A DNA stretch of 58,928 nt from Actinomycetota bacterium. GTDB taxonomy: Bacteria > Actinomycetota > CADDZG01 > WHSQ01. The notes under the pieces were generated by a model, which ran no database searches, was not told the DNA's origin, and saw nothing but the letters and a program-made list of their open reading frames with translations. The position numbers were made by a program, and so were the translations under genes. Where the stretch lies: the NCBI GenBank assembly GCA_009379915.1, contig WHSV01000010.1:1-58928 (forward strand), given 5' to 3'. How positions within the stretch are numbered: the stretch's first letter is position 1; each line of letters begins with the position of its first letter. Shown here piece by piece: positions 17,812 through 27,482 of the stretch.

Positions 17812-18888
17812 ATGAGCACCGACACGATGTCACCAGTCGTCTCCGAGTCCGGCGTGGTCTTCACCGTCGAGGACTCCGCCGGCAACCTGGCAGGAGTGAA
17901 CCTTTATCAGGAGATTCAGCGTCCCCGAATCGGACCCGCGTTCACCCGCACGCCAGACCTGAAGTCGTGGGAACTCGCCTTGCCCAGGCCGGATGTGGAC
18001 CGCATGGAGTACCTGCTCGAGCTCGTCGTGGAAGGTGGGTCACCCCGGTTGACGCCAGACCCGAGCAACCGGCTGCGCGCCTCCGGTCCCTTCGGAGACA
18101 AGTCGGTCGTCGAGTGGCCCGAGTACCGGCGCCCATCTTGGTTGGAAGGCGAGTTCGCCAACCCGGGTCCGATCGCCCGCGGGTCGATCGAGTGCCGCCC
18201 GCTCAGAACCTCGCTGCCGGTCCTGTTGTGGTCGAGTCACGGAGCGGACCAGGGTCGGCCGCTTCCGCTTCTCGTTGCTCACGATGGCCCCGAGTACGCT
18301 GAGTTGTCGAAGCTGCTCATGCTGCTCGACCAAAAGATCGTCGAGGGGATGCTGCCGCCGATGCGGGCGGCGCTGGTCGGGCCGGTCGAGCGCAACGAGA
18401 TCTACTCGGCCTCCGCCCTCTACGGCCGTGTGCTCGCGCACGAAATAATTCCGTGGCTGAGCCGTCACGCCCCCACGCCCCGGGGGCGCCGGTTCCGCGT
18501 CGGAATGGGCGCGAGCCTCGGAGGGCTGGCGATGCTTCACGCCCACCGAACGCACCCCGCGAGCTTCGGGGCGCTCTTTCTGCAATCGGGGAGCTTCTTC
18601 CGCCAGCGCTTCGACCAACACGAGCGGGGCTTCCCACGCTTCCGTCGCATCTCTCGGTTCGTGGGCCGCGTGCTCACGGCCGACGAATGGATGCATCCGA
18701 TTCCCGTCACGATGACCTGCGGAACCATCGAGGAGAATCTCGCCAACAACCAGGCGGTTCACGACGCACTCGCGGCGCAGAGCTACGACGTCGGTCTGGT
18801 GGTCAACCGCGACGGGCACAACTGGGTGGGTTGGCGCGACACACTCGACCCTCACCTCGTCGAGTTCCTGCAGAAGACGTGGGCCTAG
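17812..18888 (+). CDS. Enterochelin-esterase-like alpha/beta hydrolase with N-terminal beta-sandwich
   Basis: This serine esterase is of the Fes / esterase D group. The first 110 residues form a beta-sandwich like the E-set domain of Fes-type esterases (VVFTVEDSAGNLAGVNLYQE, then DRMEYLLELV). The hydrolase domain follows: LLVAHDGPEY (oxyanion strand), nucleophile Ser in GMGASLGGLAML (about residue 229) and catalytic His in GHNWVGWRD near the C terminus. No signal peptide is visible, so it is probably cytoplasmic. It starts 39 bases after the permease and is followed after 16 bases by a second esterase. Fes proteins cut ester bonds in siderophores, but the substrate here is unknown. Confidence 0.82.
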   Translation: MSTDTMSPVVSESGVVFTVEDSAGNLAGVNLYQEIQRPRIGPAFTRTPDLKSWELALPRPDVDRMEYLLELVVEGGSPRLTPDPSNRLRASGPFGDKSVVEWPEYRRPSWLEGEFANPGPIARGSIECRPLRTSLPVLLWSSHGADQGRPLPLLVAHDGPEYAELSKLLMLLDQKIVEGMLPPMRAALVGPVERNEIYSASALYGRVLAHEIIPWLSRHAPTPRGRRFRVGMGASLGGLAMLHAHRTHPASFGALFLQSGSFFRQRFDQHERGFPRFRRISRFVGRVLTADEWMHPIPVTMTCGTIEENLANNQAVHDALAAQSYDVGLVVNRDGHNWVGWRDTLDPHLVEFLQKTWA

Positions 18889-18904
18889 TGTCCGGGACCA
18901 CCCG

Positions 18905-19645
18905 ATGAGGCGAGAGCACGCCCGATTGTGGTCGAACTCGATCGGCGCAGACGGGAACATCATCGCCTACGGGCATCACGGCAGACCTCTGCTCGTGTTT
19001 CCCTCGGAACGAGGCAACGTAATGGACTACGAGGACCGGCAGATGATCGATTCCCTCGCGCACCTCATCGATGACGGGCGGCTCAAGGTCTACTGCATCG
19101 ACAGCTTCGACTCCGCGAGCTGGAGTCGCGGAGACGTTGAGCTCGAGGAACGCGCCCGGCTGCACGGTCTCTACGAAAACTGGGTGATCGATCAGGTCGT
19201 TCCGTGGATTCACGAAGACTGCCGGGGAGCCCTCGATATCATGACCACGGGGTGCAGCTTCGGCGCCTACCACGCCGCCAACTTCGCCTTGAAGCGGGCC
19301 GACCTCTTTCCTCTGGCGATCTGCCAGAGCGGCGTGTACGAGATCTCGAACGTGGGACATGGTCGCCGCGGCGATGCCTTCTATTTCAACAACCCGATGG
19401 ACTACGTCGCGAACCTGCAGGGCGATCACCTCGAGTGGTTGGCCGGGCGCGTAACCATCCTTCTCGTCTGCGGGCAAGGCCAATGGGAGGACACCACGGG
19501 CGCGCTCCATAGCACGAAGGCGTTTGCATCTCGCCTGGGCGAAAAGGGTCTCAGATACGAGCTCGACCTGTGGGGGCAGGACGTTCCCCACGACTGGCCG
19601 TCCTGGCGAAACCAGATCGCCCATCACATGCCGCGATTTTGCTGA
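18905..19645 (+). CDS. Second esterase of the alpha/beta-hydrolase fold (COG4947-like)
   Basis: This 246-residue protein has the nucleophile elbow GCSFGAYHAANFAL (Ser near residue 119) and a late His-Asp-Trp in PHDWPSWRNQ, which gives the catalytic His as in the preceding gene. The N terminus (IAYGHHGRPLLVFPSERGNVMDYED) is typical of a poorly characterised esterase/PHB-depolymerase-like group. No signal peptide is present. The gene is 16 bases after one esterase and 20 bases before the ATP-grasp gene, so the three are almost certainly co-translated. No substrate is known for this group; the pairing with an ATP-grasp ligase argues for making and breaking the same bond type. Confidence 0.8.
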   Translation: MRREHARLWSNSIGADGNIIAYGHHGRPLLVFPSERGNVMDYEDRQMIDSLAHLIDDGRLKVYCIDSFDSASWSRGDVELEERARLHGLYENWVIDQVVPWIHEDCRGALDIMTTGCSFGAYHAANFALKRADLFPLAICQSGVYEISNVGHGRRGDAFYFNNPMDYVANLQGDHLEWLAGRVTILLVCGQGQWEDTTGALHSTKAFASRLGEKGLRYELDLWGQDVPHDWPSWRNQIAHHMPRFC

Positions 19646-19665
19646 GCGGAGACTGAGGGGGAAGA

Positions 19666-20901
19666 GTGGGTGAAACCAAGCATCTGATCGGACTGTTGCT
19701 CGGGACCGAGGAGGACTGGCCCCGGGCTTTCCAGGGCCTCATGCAGAGGCTGAATCCGAGAATCGACCTCCAGGGCGCCACGCACAGGTTCGACACCGAA
19801 CGCATAACGATCGAGCCCTTCGACCTGCGCGCCAGGCCTCGCTACTCATTGGTGATCGACCGCCTAGCACACTGGTACTACGTACCGCGCGAGTGGCTTA
19901 AGAAGGTCAGCTTGATGAACGACGTGTACCTGATGAACAATCCGTTCACTTTCCAATCCATGGAGAAGCACTCCGCGTACTGCGCGATGGTCCGGCTCGG
20001 GCTGAAGATCCCCGAGACCTGGATGATCCCCACCAAGCAGCCGCCGGAGAACCCTCGCTTTCCCTACACCGCAAGCAAATACAACCGTCCTTTCACGCTC
20101 GAGAACGTCGCCAACCAGATCGGATATCCGCTCTACATGAAGCCGTTCGACGGCGGAGCCTGGGTCGGAGTCACGCGCATCCGCAACGACCAGGAGCTGC
20201 ACCGCCGCTACGACGAGTCGGGTGAGCGGCTGATGCACCTTCAGGAATCGGTCGAGGACTTCGATGTCTTCGCCCGCAGTCTTTCCATTGGGGCCGAGAC
20301 CATGGTCATGAGCTACGACCCGGCCGAGCCTCTCCACAACCGTTATGAGGTTCGGCACGACTTTCTCTCGCCCGAGCTGGGTGAGGAGATCGTCACCATC
20401 AGCCGTCTCGTGAACGCGTTCTTCCGCTGGGAGTTCAACTCCTGTGAGATCATCTGCAAGGACGGCGAGGCCTACCCGATCGACTACGCCAACGCGTGCC
20501 CCGACATGAGCCTCATCAGCTTGCATTACTACTTTCCATGGGCCATCAAGGCGCTCGCAAAGTGGGCCGTGTTCTGCGCATCGACCGGCCGAGCTATGCG
20601 CCTCGACCAGGATGTGCGTGAGTTCTTCGCGGTGGGCGACCGCGAGGACCTGGCCTACGAAGACAAGATCGCGGAGTACCGAAAGCTCAGCGAACGCTAC
20701 TTTTCCGTCGGGGAGTACGAGGAGTTCTGCGATACGCACCTATCGCACATCGACGAGGTCATGGTCGACTTCGTGCGGAGCCCCGAGTTCGACGACATGC
20801 TTGTCGAAACGGTCGTTACCACGTTTCCCGCGCATGAGCAGGCGAAGTTCGTGTCGCACTACCGCGGATTGCTGGGGGCCTGGGCCGACGACCAGGCTTG
20901 A
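19666..20901 (+). CDS. ATP-grasp ligase-like protein
   Basis: This 411-residue protein has the ATP-grasp fold (RimK/carboxylate-amine ligase kind). A pre-ATP-grasp domain covers about 1-130. The lid and ATP-binding Lys lie in GYPLYMKPFDGGAWVGVTRI (about residues 160-180). The metal-binding acid/Asn set lies in EFNSCEIICKDGEAYPIDYANACP (about 258-282). Such enzymes join a carboxylate to an amine via an acyl phosphate. A further 110 residues, rich in acidic and aromatic residues, follow and have no known counterpart. The GTG start at 19666 follows GAGGGGGAA. It is the last of three tightly linked enzymes between two exporter pairs. The product is unknown; a peptide-like or amide-bearing metabolite is the natural guess. 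Confidence 0.8.
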   Translation: MGETKHLIGLLLGTEEDWPRAFQGLMQRLNPRIDLQGATHRFDTERITIEPFDLRARPRYSLVIDRLAHWYYVPREWLKKVSLMNDVYLMNNPFTFQSMEKHSAYCAMVRLGLKIPETWMIPTKQPPENPRFPYTASKYNRPFTLENVANQIGYPLYMKPFDGGAWVGVTRIRNDQELHRRYDESGERLMHLQESVEDFDVFARSLSIGAETMVMSYDPAEPLHNRYEVRHDFLSPELGEEIVTISRLVNAFFRWEFNSCEIICKDGEAYPIDYANACPDMSLISLHYYFPWAIKALAKWAVFCASTGRAMRLDQDVREFFAVGDREDLAYEDKIAEYRKLSERYFSVGEYEEFCDTHLSHIDEVMVDFVRSPEFDDMLVETVVTTFPAHEQAKFVSHYRGLLGAWADDQA

Positions 20902-20959
20902 GGGACTCCCTCACCTTCGCGCGGCCGCACGCTTCCCCCTACTTCACCGACAGCAGTCC

Positions 20960-20965
20960 TAGACT
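20960..20965 (+). promoter_or_regulatory. Candidate -10 box of a leaderless transcript
   Basis: TAGACT ends six bases before the ATG at 20972, which lacks a ribosome-binding site. That spacing would put the transcription start at or beside the start codon. No clear -35 box is visible. It suggests an internal promoter for the second exporter pair in an otherwise tightly packed block. Confidence 0.35.
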
Positions 20966-20971
20966 GACACG

Positions 20972-21919
20972 ATGACCAAGTCAATCGAGGTAAATGAGCT
21001 CGTAAAGACGTTCGGCCCGACGCGCGCCCTCGACGAACTCGACCTCGCGGTGGCGACGGGAGAGGTCCATGGATTCCTGGGTCCGAACGGCTCGGGAAAG
21101 TCGACCACGATCCGTGTCCTACTCGGCCTCCTCAGGGCCGACAGCGGAAGAGCCACGCTGCTCGGAGCCGATCCCTGGCGAGATGCGGTCGCGCTTCATC
21201 GCCGCATCGCCTACGTTCCCGGCGACGTGAACCTGTGGCCCAACTTGACCGGCGGCGAGGTCGTCGACCTCCTCGGCCGCCTGCGCGGCGGCCTCAACCA
21301 GAGGCGCAGAGCCGACCTGCTCGAGCGGTTCGACCTCGATCCCACGAAGAAGGGCCGGACCTACTCGAAGGGCAACCGTCAGAAGGTCGCGCTCGTCGCG
21401 GCGCTCGCTTCGGACGCCGAGCTGTTGATCCTCGACGAGCCGACCTCCGGCCTCGATCCCCTGATGGAGGCGGTCTTCCAGGAGTGCATCCGCGCGGTCA
21501 AAGCGGAAGGGCGAACGGTCCTGCTTTCGAGCCACATCCTGGCCGAGGTCGAGGCTCTGTGCGACACGGTGAGCATCATCCGGCTCGGCAAGACGGTTCA
21601 GAGCGGGACGCTCAGCGAGTTGCGGCACCTGACGCGGACCACGATCGTCGCAGAAACGGCCGAGCCGGCCACGGGTCTCGCCGATCTCCAGGGCGTCCAC
21701 GACCTTCTCAGCGAGGACGGGCGCGTCTACTTCGACGTCGACACCGCGAACCTCGACGAAACTCTGCGGCACCTCACTAGCTTCGGCATCCGGGCGCTGA
21801 GCAGCCACCCCCCGACGCTCGAGGAGCTCTTCCTGAGGCACTACGGGGACACCGAGGATGGTGACGCCGAGGTGCGGCAGTCAAGGGGTGAACCGGCTTC
21901 GAAGGAGTCGGCTTCGTGA
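20972..21919 (+). CDS. ABC exporter ATP-binding protein, second pair
   Basis: This ATPase subunit has Walker [10 protein letters not shown] (about 38), Walker [17 protein letters not shown] and switch His [15 protein letters not shown]. The signature is altered to [15 protein letters not shown], which is normal for the subfamily of ATPases paired with very long tetronasin/polyketide-type permeases. A C-terminal accessory region of about 85 residues follows. It overlaps the permease gene by four bases (GTGA). It is 70 bases after the ATP-grasp gene and may have its own promoter (TAGACT, 20960-20965). It differs clearly from the ATPase at 16022, so the two exporters are not a recent duplication. 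Confidence 0.92.
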   Translation: MTKSIEVNELVKTFGPTRALDELDLAVATGEVHGFLGPNGSGKSTTIRVLLGLLRADSGRATLLGADPWRDAVALHRRIAYVPGDVNLWPNLTGGEVVDLLGRLRGGLNQRRRADLLERFDLDPTKKGRTYSKGNRQKVALVAALASDAELLILDEPTSGLDPLMEAVFQECIRAVKAEGRTVLLSSHILAEVEALCDTVSIIRLGKTVQSGTLSELRHLTRTTIVAETAEPATGLADLQGVHDLLSEDGRVYFDVDTANLDETLRHLTSFGIRALSSHPPTLEELFLRHYGDTEDGDAEVRQSRGEPASKESAS

Positions 21920-23502
21920 AGACCCTGACCGGTACCGGTACGCTCGTGCGCCTCATCCTGCGACGCGACCGCATTCGCATTCCGGTGTGGCTCATCGGTC
22001 TGGTCTTCTTCGCCCTCAGCAGCGCGTCCGGCGTCCAGGGGCTCTATCGCAGCCGCGCCGAGCTGGTCACCGCGGCCAGAGTCGTGGAGAACAACCCCGC
22101 CTTCATCGCCATGAACGGCCCGGCCCAGGCGCTCGACACCTTCGGTGGACGAGCGGCATGGGAGATCGGGGCCTTCGGCCTGTCCGCGGTCGCCCTCATG
22201 AGCATGTTCCTGATGGGCCGGCAAACTCGCTCCGAGGAGGAGAGCGGTCGAATGGAGCTGGTGCGCGCCGCCGTGGTCGGCCGGCACGCACCCGTAACCG
22301 CGGCGCTGACGGTCGTTGCCGGTGTGAACCTGCTGCTGGGAGCGCTCGTCGCCGCGGGCTTCATCGCACTCGACTTCCCCACCGGAGGGTCACTCGTCAT
22401 GGGAGGGACATTCGCCGCGGTGGGGCTCGTGTTCGCCGCTCTGACGGCGGTCACGGCACAGGTCACCGAGCACACACGCGGCGTCTACGGGATCACCGGG
22501 GCGCTACTCGGAGTCGCCTACGTCGTGCGAGCGGCCGGCGACATCGGCAACGGGTCCTTGTCGTGGCTTTCGCCCATCGGGTGGGCGCAGGCCGCCAGGC
22601 CGTTCGCCGGGGAACGCTGGGAGCCCCTTCTGCTGGCGGTCGTCGTCTCGGCTCTGCTCGTCTACGTCGCCTTCGCGCTGGGGGCCCGGCGCGACGTGGG
22701 GGCCGGGCTCGTTGCGCAGCGCCCGGGCCCCCCGGTCGCCTCGCTTGGGCTTGCGCGGCCGTTCGGACTCGCTCTCCGCCTCCAGCGCGCAGCATTGATC
22801 GGGTGGACCGTGGCGCTCTTTCTGAGCGGGCTCGCGTACGGCTCGGTGGGACGGGACATCGAGGACCTCGTCGCCGACAGCCCCGAGATGGGCGACATAC
22901 TCACCCAGACCGGCGGCAACCTAGTCGACTCCTTCTTCGCCACCACCACTTTGATGCTGGCCCTTCTCGCCAGCGGCTTCTCGATCCAGTCGGCCCTGCG
23001 CCTGAGGTCCGAGGAGAGCTCGGGGCGCGCCGAACCCCTTCTGGCCACCGCTATCTCGCGCGCCCGCTGGGCGACCTCTCATCTGACCGTTGCGATGGTG
23101 GGGGCCGCCATCGTGGTGGCGGCCGGAGGGCTCGGCACCGGTATCTCCTACGGGATCTCGATCGGAGAGCTCGGCCAGGTGCCTCGCTTGCTGGGGGCCT
23201 CGCTCGTCCATTTGCCGGCCGTATGGGTGCTCAGCGGCCTTGCGATCGCGCTCTTCGGACTGAGCCCCCGCGCTGCGATGTTCGCGTGGGCGGCCCTGGG
23301 CGGCAGCGTGGTGGTCGGATTCTTCGGGCAGCTCTTCGGTTTCCCCGACTGGGTCACGGAGCTCTCGCCCTTCACCCACTCCCCGCAGGTGCCCGTCGCC
23401 GATCCGACGATCGGCCCCCTGGTCGTGCTGTCGGGGCTAGCGGCGGGGCTGGTCGCGCTCGGGCTCTGGGCCTTCGGTCGAAGGGACGTTGCTACGACCT
23501 AG
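21916..23502 (+). CDS. ABC exporter permease, long polyketide-antibiotic type
   Basis: This 528-residue permease has about 12 hydrophobic segments in two halves. Each half opens with the same kind of motif: [20 protein letters not shown] near the N terminus, and [15 protein letters not shown] near residue 290. Each half also carries an [12 protein letters not shown] or [13 protein letters not shown] loop. This internal repeat is the mark of fused-dimer permeases of the tetronasin exporter class. Its last 66 bases overlap the 3' end of the convergent MFS gene. With the ATPase at 20972 it forms a complete efflux pump, and it ends the co-directional block. Confidence 0.9.
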   Translation: MKTLTGTGTLVRLILRRDRIRIPVWLIGLVFFALSSASGVQGLYRSRAELVTAARVVENNPAFIAMNGPAQALDTFGGRAAWEIGAFGLSAVALMSMFLMGRQTRSEEESGRMELVRAAVVGRHAPVTAALTVVAGVNLLLGALVAAGFIALDFPTGGSLVMGGTFAAVGLVFAALTAVTAQVTEHTRGVYGITGALLGVAYVVRAAGDIGNGSLSWLSPIGWAQAARPFAGERWEPLLLAVVVSALLVYVAFALGARRDVGAGLVAQRPGPPVASLGLARPFGLALRLQRAALIGWTVALFLSGLAYGSVGRDIEDLVADSPEMGDILTQTGGNLVDSFFATTTLMLALLASGFSIQSALRLRSEESSGRAEPLLATAISRARWATSHLTVAMVGAAIVVAAGGLGTGISYGISIGELGQVPRLLGASLVHLPAVWVLSGLAIALFGLSPRAAMFAWAALGGSVVVGFFGQLFGFPDWVTELSPFTHSPQVPVADPTIGPLVVLSGLAAGLVALGLWAFGRRDVATT

Positions 23503-24792
23503 GATCGGCCGGTCCGGGAGCCGCTCGGAGGCCGGCGCGACGTACGCACGGAGCTGCTTCACGCGCGTCGCCACGACTCCGGTACCGACCAGGCACGCGA
23601 GTCCACCGACCACCACCGAGGGACCCGCGCCGATCGCCCCGGCCACCAGACCGGCCTCGAGATCGCCGATGCGAGGGCCGCCGCTCACCACCATCAGGTT
23701 GAGGGCCTGCACGCGGCCGCGCAGGTTGACCGGCGTAGCCTCCAGAAGCATGGTCCCGCGAAACACGGCGCTGACCACGTCGGCCGCGCCGGCGATGGCG
23801 AGGAACGTCAGCGTCAGGAGGAGCGAAAACAGCGACAGGCCGGCCGCCGCGATGGCGGCTCCCCAGACCGCGACGGCGAGCACGACCGCGATCCCCTGCC
23901 GCCGCACGTGCTTCACCCAACCGGTCGTCAGCGCGCCGATGAGCGCTCCCGCGCTGGGGGCCGCGTACAGCAACCCCAGTCCCGCCGCGCCCAACCCGAA
24001 GGTCTCGTCGGCCAGCTGGGGAAAGACCGCACGCGGCATCCCGAAGATCATCGCGATGAGGTCGATGACGAAGATCGAAGAGATCAAGGGGGTCCGCAAG
24101 CTGAAGCTCACGCCCTCCTTGATCAAGCGTGCGCTCAGCCGGCCCTCGTCGTCCAACGGCCCGCCGGCGTGCGGCGGCTGCCCCGGGATCCAGTGGAGCG
24201 CGATCAGCACGGCGACGAACGTGGCCGCGTCGGCCGCGTGGACCCACCCGGGCCCCCCGAAAGCGGCGATGATCAGACCGCCCGCCGCAGGACCCGCGAT
24301 GTGCGTTATCTGGAAAGAGACCTGGCGCAGCGCAATGGCCGCCGGCACCTGGTTCTCGTTGATGAGATCGGGAATGATCGCGGCGCGCGGGGGCCGGTCG
24401 ATCGCTTCGAACGCGCTCCCCAGCGCGGTGAGGGCGTAGATCGACCAAAGAGCAGGGTCGCCTCTGAAGCTCAGCACCGCCAGTGCGATGGAGTCGAGCA
24501 TGAGCCCGAGCGTCGCGACGAACATGACCTTCCGACGATCGAAGGTGTCGGCGATCGACCCGCCGATTATGGAGAGGGCGATGAGTGGCACGACCTCGAC
24601 GAGACCGACGAAACCCACAGCGACGGTCGAACCGGTGATCATGTACACCTGAAAGGGAACCGCCACGAGGCGCATCTGGGTGCCGATGAGCGACACGACC
24701 TGCCCGATCCACAACGCGCGATAGGGAACGGAGTCGCGTAGGGGGGAAATGTCGATCGCGACGGAACGAACAGCCCGGAACTTTGGCCCCAC
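23437..24792 (-). CDS. MFS transporter, EntS/multidrug-efflux type
   Basis: This 451-residue major facilitator is of the EntS/MFS_3 group. It has 12 predicted hydrophobic segments; RALWIGQVVSLIGTQMRLVAVPFQVY starts helix 1, and the MFS loop motif A appears as GGSIADTFDRRKVMF. Members export siderophores (enterobactin) or drugs. It is convergent with the exporter permease and overlaps it by 66 bases, so read-through could form antisense RNA. The start GTG at 24792 lies 29 bases downstream of the glpX stop, so it could be transcribed with glpX. The acidic tail [12 protein letters not shown] is part of the overlap. Confidence 0.87.
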   Translation of the reverse strand: MGPKFRAVRSVAIDISPLRDSVPYRALWIGQVVSLIGTQMRLVAVPFQVYMITGSTVAVGFVGLVEVVPLIALSIIGGSIADTFDRRKVMFVATLGLMLDSIALAVLSFRGDPALWSIYALTALGSAFEAIDRPPRAAIIPDLINENQVPAAIALRQVSFQITHIAGPAAGGLIIAAFGGPGWVHAADAATFVAVLIALHWIPGQPPHAGGPLDDEGRLSARLIKEGVSFSLRTPLISSIFVIDLIAMIFGMPRAVFPQLADETFGLGAAGLGLLYAAPSAGALIGALTTGWVKHVRRQGIAVVLAVAVWGAAIAAAGLSLFSLLLTLTFLAIAGAADVVSAVFRGTMLLEATPVNLRGRVQALNLMVVSGGPRIGDLEAGLVAGAIGAGPSVVVGGLACLVGTGVVATRVKQLRAYVAPASERLPDRPILGRSNVPSTEGPEPERDQPRR

Positions 24793-24821
24793 CTAACCGT
24801 TCACCGAGAGTCGGGTCCGGC

Positions 24822-25823
24822 TCAATAGAGTATCGACGAGTACGACTTGAGTTTCTCGCGGCGGTGAAGAGCGTCGACGATACGCACCGTGCCGGAACGC
24901 GAACGCATGACGATGGACTGTGTGATCGCGCTCGAGCGCTGGTAGCGGACTCCCTTGACCAGCTCGCCGTCCGTGATCCCGGTCGCGGCGAAGAAGACGT
25001 CCTCGCCTGCGCAGAGATCGTCGGTCGATAGCACGTCTTTGACGTCGAGACCGGCTTCGACGGCGGCTTGTCGCTCCTCGTCGTTGCGTGGCCACAGCTT
25101 CCCCTGGATCACTCCCCCGAGACACTTGATCGCTGCTGCGGAGATGACTCCCTCAGGGGTTCCACCGATTCCCAGTAGCAGATCGACGCCCGTCCCGTCG
25201 CGCGCGGCCGCAATCGCTCCCGCGACGTCGCCGTCCAGGATGAACTTGATGCGCGCTCCGGCCTCGCGGACCTCTTTGACGATCGCATCGTGACGCGGTC
25301 TGTCGAGGATGACCACGGTCAGGGCGTCCACATCCGACGACTTGGCCTTGGCGATGCGCTTGAGGTTCTCCGTGACCGAGGCCTCGATGTCGACGACGTC
25401 ACGGGACTCCTCGCCCGTAGCGATCTTCTCCATGTAGACGCACGGGCCGGGATCGAACAACGTGCCCCGCTCGGCCAGCGCAATCACCGCGAGGGCTCCG
25501 CTCATCCCCTTGGCGGTAAGGGTGGTTCCGTCGATCGGATCGACCGCGATGTCCACCTGTGGCGCCTCGCCGTTCCCCAATTCCTCGCCGCGGTAGAGCA
25601 TCGGGGCTTCGTCCTTCTCGCCCTCACCGATGACGATGATGCCATCCATCGGAACCGTGTCCATCATCACTCGCATGGCGTCGACGGCCGCCTGGTCGGC
25701 TGCTTCCTTGTCGCCTCGACCCATCCAGCGAGCGCCGGCAAGGGCAGCCGCCTCGGTCACACGAACGAGTTCCATGGCGAGGTTCCTATCGGGGGCCTCA
25801 CCGGTGGGCCCGGATGCCCGCAT
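24822..25823 (-). CDS. glpX: Class II fructose-1,6-bisphosphatase
   Basis: The enzyme hydrolyses fructose 1,6-bisphosphate to fructose 6-phosphate in gluconeogenesis. The GlpX signature is complete: [28 protein letters not shown] (the lithium-sensitive phosphatase metal site), [17 protein letters not shown] and [11 protein letters not shown]. The ATG at 25823 is chosen because GGAGGCAGT stands directly before it and it matches the family N terminus. An open frame reaching 25928 is ignored. Length of 333 residues is normal. This is the usual fructose bisphosphatase of Actinomycetota. Confidence 0.95.
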   Translation of the reverse strand: MRASGPTGEAPDRNLAMELVRVTEAAALAGARWMGRGDKEAADQAAVDAMRVMMDTVPMDGIIVIGEGEKDEAPMLYRGEELGNGEAPQVDIAVDPIDGTTLTAKGMSGALAVIALAERGTLFDPGPCVYMEKIATGEESRDVVDIEASVTENLKRIAKAKSSDVDALTVVILDRPRHDAIVKEVREAGARIKFILDGDVAGAIAAARDGTGVDLLLGIGGTPEGVISAAAIKCLGGVIQGKLWPRNDEERQAAVEAGLDVKDVLSTDDLCAGEDVFFAATGITDGELVKGVRYQRSSAITQSIVMRSRSGTVRIVDALHRREKLKSYSSILY

Positions 25824-25918
25824 ACTGCCTCCTGGTCTCGGCTCGAGTTCGACTGTGAGAGCCCTGTACCCGCTCCACAGGCGTTTTGTGATTGGAGTCG
25901 AGCGTAACGGGAAAACCC

Positions 25919-25934
25919 CTCGGCACATGCCGAG
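25919..25934 (-). terminator. Terminator-like hairpin
   Basis: CTCGGCA and TGCCGAG form a 7-bp stem, followed on the minus strand by GGGGTTTTCCC. It lies between the truncated gene at 25969 and glpX and could end transcription from the molybdate operon side. Confidence 0.5.
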
Positions 25935-25968
25935 ACTCAGACGGGTGACTGCTCCGTCTCAGGACGCT

Positions 25969-26367
25969 CTAAGGGGCGAGCAGCCGGCCCACTGGGAGGG
26001 GGCACAGGTAGCCGAACTTCTTCGACGGCAAGTAGCCGTCGATCCCGGTGCCGGTTGCGTACCACTGCCGGGGAATCGGAGCTCTTCGAGTCTTGCTGTC
26101 CCGCCCCCCCTTGTTGATCTTCAGGACGTCCAGACCGCGGTACGCATCGAGCGCGTAGACGATGGATCTCGAGTTGTCCTTCGGCGCCCAGTATGCGGCC
26201 CACGTCGAACCGTTGGCCGGGAGGTAGTAGCCGACCTGGCGGATCCTCGACGGGTTGGTCGTGTCGAGGAAGCGTGTCCCCTGCTCGTACCACCCCACGG
26301 CAGCGATACCGGCCTGCTCGTCGAACCGGATGCGTGCCACGAGTACTGCCAATCGTCGAGTTCTCAT
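25969..26367 (-). pseudogene. 5'-truncated remnant of an LVIVD-type repeat protein
   Basis: The 132-codon frame reads as the last part of a secreted beta-propeller protein of the LVIVD/YncE-like kind: GIAAVGWYEQGTRFLDTTNPS, RQVGYYLPANGSTWAAYWAP, SIVYALDAYRGLDVLKI. Such proteins usually exceed 400 residues and have a signal peptide, which is absent here. The apparent ATG at 26367 (MRTRRLAVLVARIRFDEQAG) falls inside what should be a repeat. Only 62 bases separate it from modC, so the 5' part has been deleted. A terminator-like hairpin still follows at 25919. It could be a short functional protein, but this is less likely. Confidence 0.6.
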
Positions 26368-26429
26368 GTGGGGAGGTTCGGCGCGGGGCGCCGCAGTCCT
26401 CCACGGCCGGCGAGGGCCGAGGAATTCCC

Positions 26430-27482
26430 CTACGCCGGATAGGCGACGATCTCGGTTGCCTTGATCGCGGCCCACGCCCTCGCTCCCTCCACCAGGCCCA
26501 GCTCGGAGGCGGCGGCCGCCGTCACCAGGGCGGTCACCGGGACCACGCCCTCGAGCCGCACCCGCACGACGTCGTGATCGGGCTCCACGGACGCCACGAC
26601 CCCCTGCCAGGTATTCCGGGGGCTTCCCTCGGGTTGCGCCCCATGGAGCGCCACGGCTCGAGGCGAGACGCTGACGAGCACCGCGCCGGCGGGGGCCTCC
26701 GGCACCACGAGTTCCATCCCCGACTCCAGCGTCACGAACCCACCTCGTGACGTACCGCGCCAGAGATTGAGCCCGAAGAGCTCGGCAACATAGGGCGACC
26801 CAGGTCGCCGTCGAAGTTCCTCCGCGGTGCCGCTCTGAATCACGCGCCCATCCTCGAGAACCATCATTCGGTCTCCGAGCAGCACGGCTTCGACGGGGTC
26901 GTGCGTGACCACGATCCTGCTTCCTTCGAATCGGCCGAGGTGCGCGATCAGACTCCGCCGGAGTGGAGCGCGCGCCATCGCGTCGATCGCCGCGAGCGGC
27001 TCGTCCAGAAGCAGCAGCATCGGGTCGGCCGCCAGTGCGCGCGCCAGGCCCACGCGCTGCGCCTGGCCCCCGGACAAACTCGATGGTCGTTCGTCCGCAT
27101 AAGCGGCGAGATCCATGCGCTCGAGCCACCGCTGAGCAAGCGTGCGCGCCTCCCGCTTGCTCCTGCTCCCCGTCCGCAGTCCGAACGCGACGTTCTCGAC
27201 GATGCTCATGTGCTGAAACAGGAGATTGTCCTGAAAGAGAAGGCCGACGCGGCGCTGCTCCGTGGGCACATGGAGGCCCGTGGACGTGTCGTCGAGCACC
27301 TCACCGTCGAGCAACACACGCCCTCGTTCGAGTGCAACGAGCCCCGCGAGAGCGAGCAGCAGGGTCGTCTTCCCCGCACCATTGCGACCCACGAGGGCCA
27401 CGGTCTCCCCGGCACGCGCTTCGATGAACGCATCCAGCTCGAGGCGTCCGAGCGTCAATCGAAGCGCGGCCTGCAGGCTCAT
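26430..27482 (-). CDS. modC: Molybdate ABC transporter ATP-binding protein
   Basis: This is the ATPase subunit of the molybdate importer. Walker A is GRNGAGKTTLLLAL (about 36), the Q-loop lies in GLLFQDNLLF, the signature is LSGGQAQRVGLARAL, Walker B is LLLLDEPLAAIDAM and the switch His is VVTHDPVEA. The C-terminal 130 residues hold a TOBE/Mop-like domain (ASVEPDHDVVRVRLEGVVPVTALVTAAAASELGL) that binds oxyanions and regulates transport. The ATG at 27482 overlaps modB (ATGA). Length of 350 residues is normal. It is the last gene of the regulator-modA-modB-modC operon. Confidence 0.92.
   Translation of the reverse strand: MSLQAALRLTLGRLELDAFIEARAGETVALVGRNGAGKTTLLLALAGLVALERGRVLLDGEVLDDTSTGLHVPTEQRRVGLLFQDNLLFQHMSIVENVAFGLRTGSRSKREARTLAQRWLERMDLAAYADERPSSLSGGQAQRVGLARALAADPMLLLLDEPLAAIDAMARAPLRRSLIAHLGRFEGSRIVVTHDPVEAVLLGDRMMVLEDGRVIQSGTAEELRRRPGSPYVAELFGLNLWRGTSRGGFVTLESGMELVVPEAPAGAVLVSVSPRAVALHGAQPEGSPRNTWQGVVASVEPDHDVVRVRLEGVVPVTALVTAAAASELGLVEGARAWAAIKATEIVAYPA

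Noticed and set aside
21858-23702. A 614-codon open frame on the plus strand within the long exporter permease
   Set aside because: It is in another frame of the same strand, extremely Arg/Gly-rich and without domains. The permease frame has clear membrane helices.
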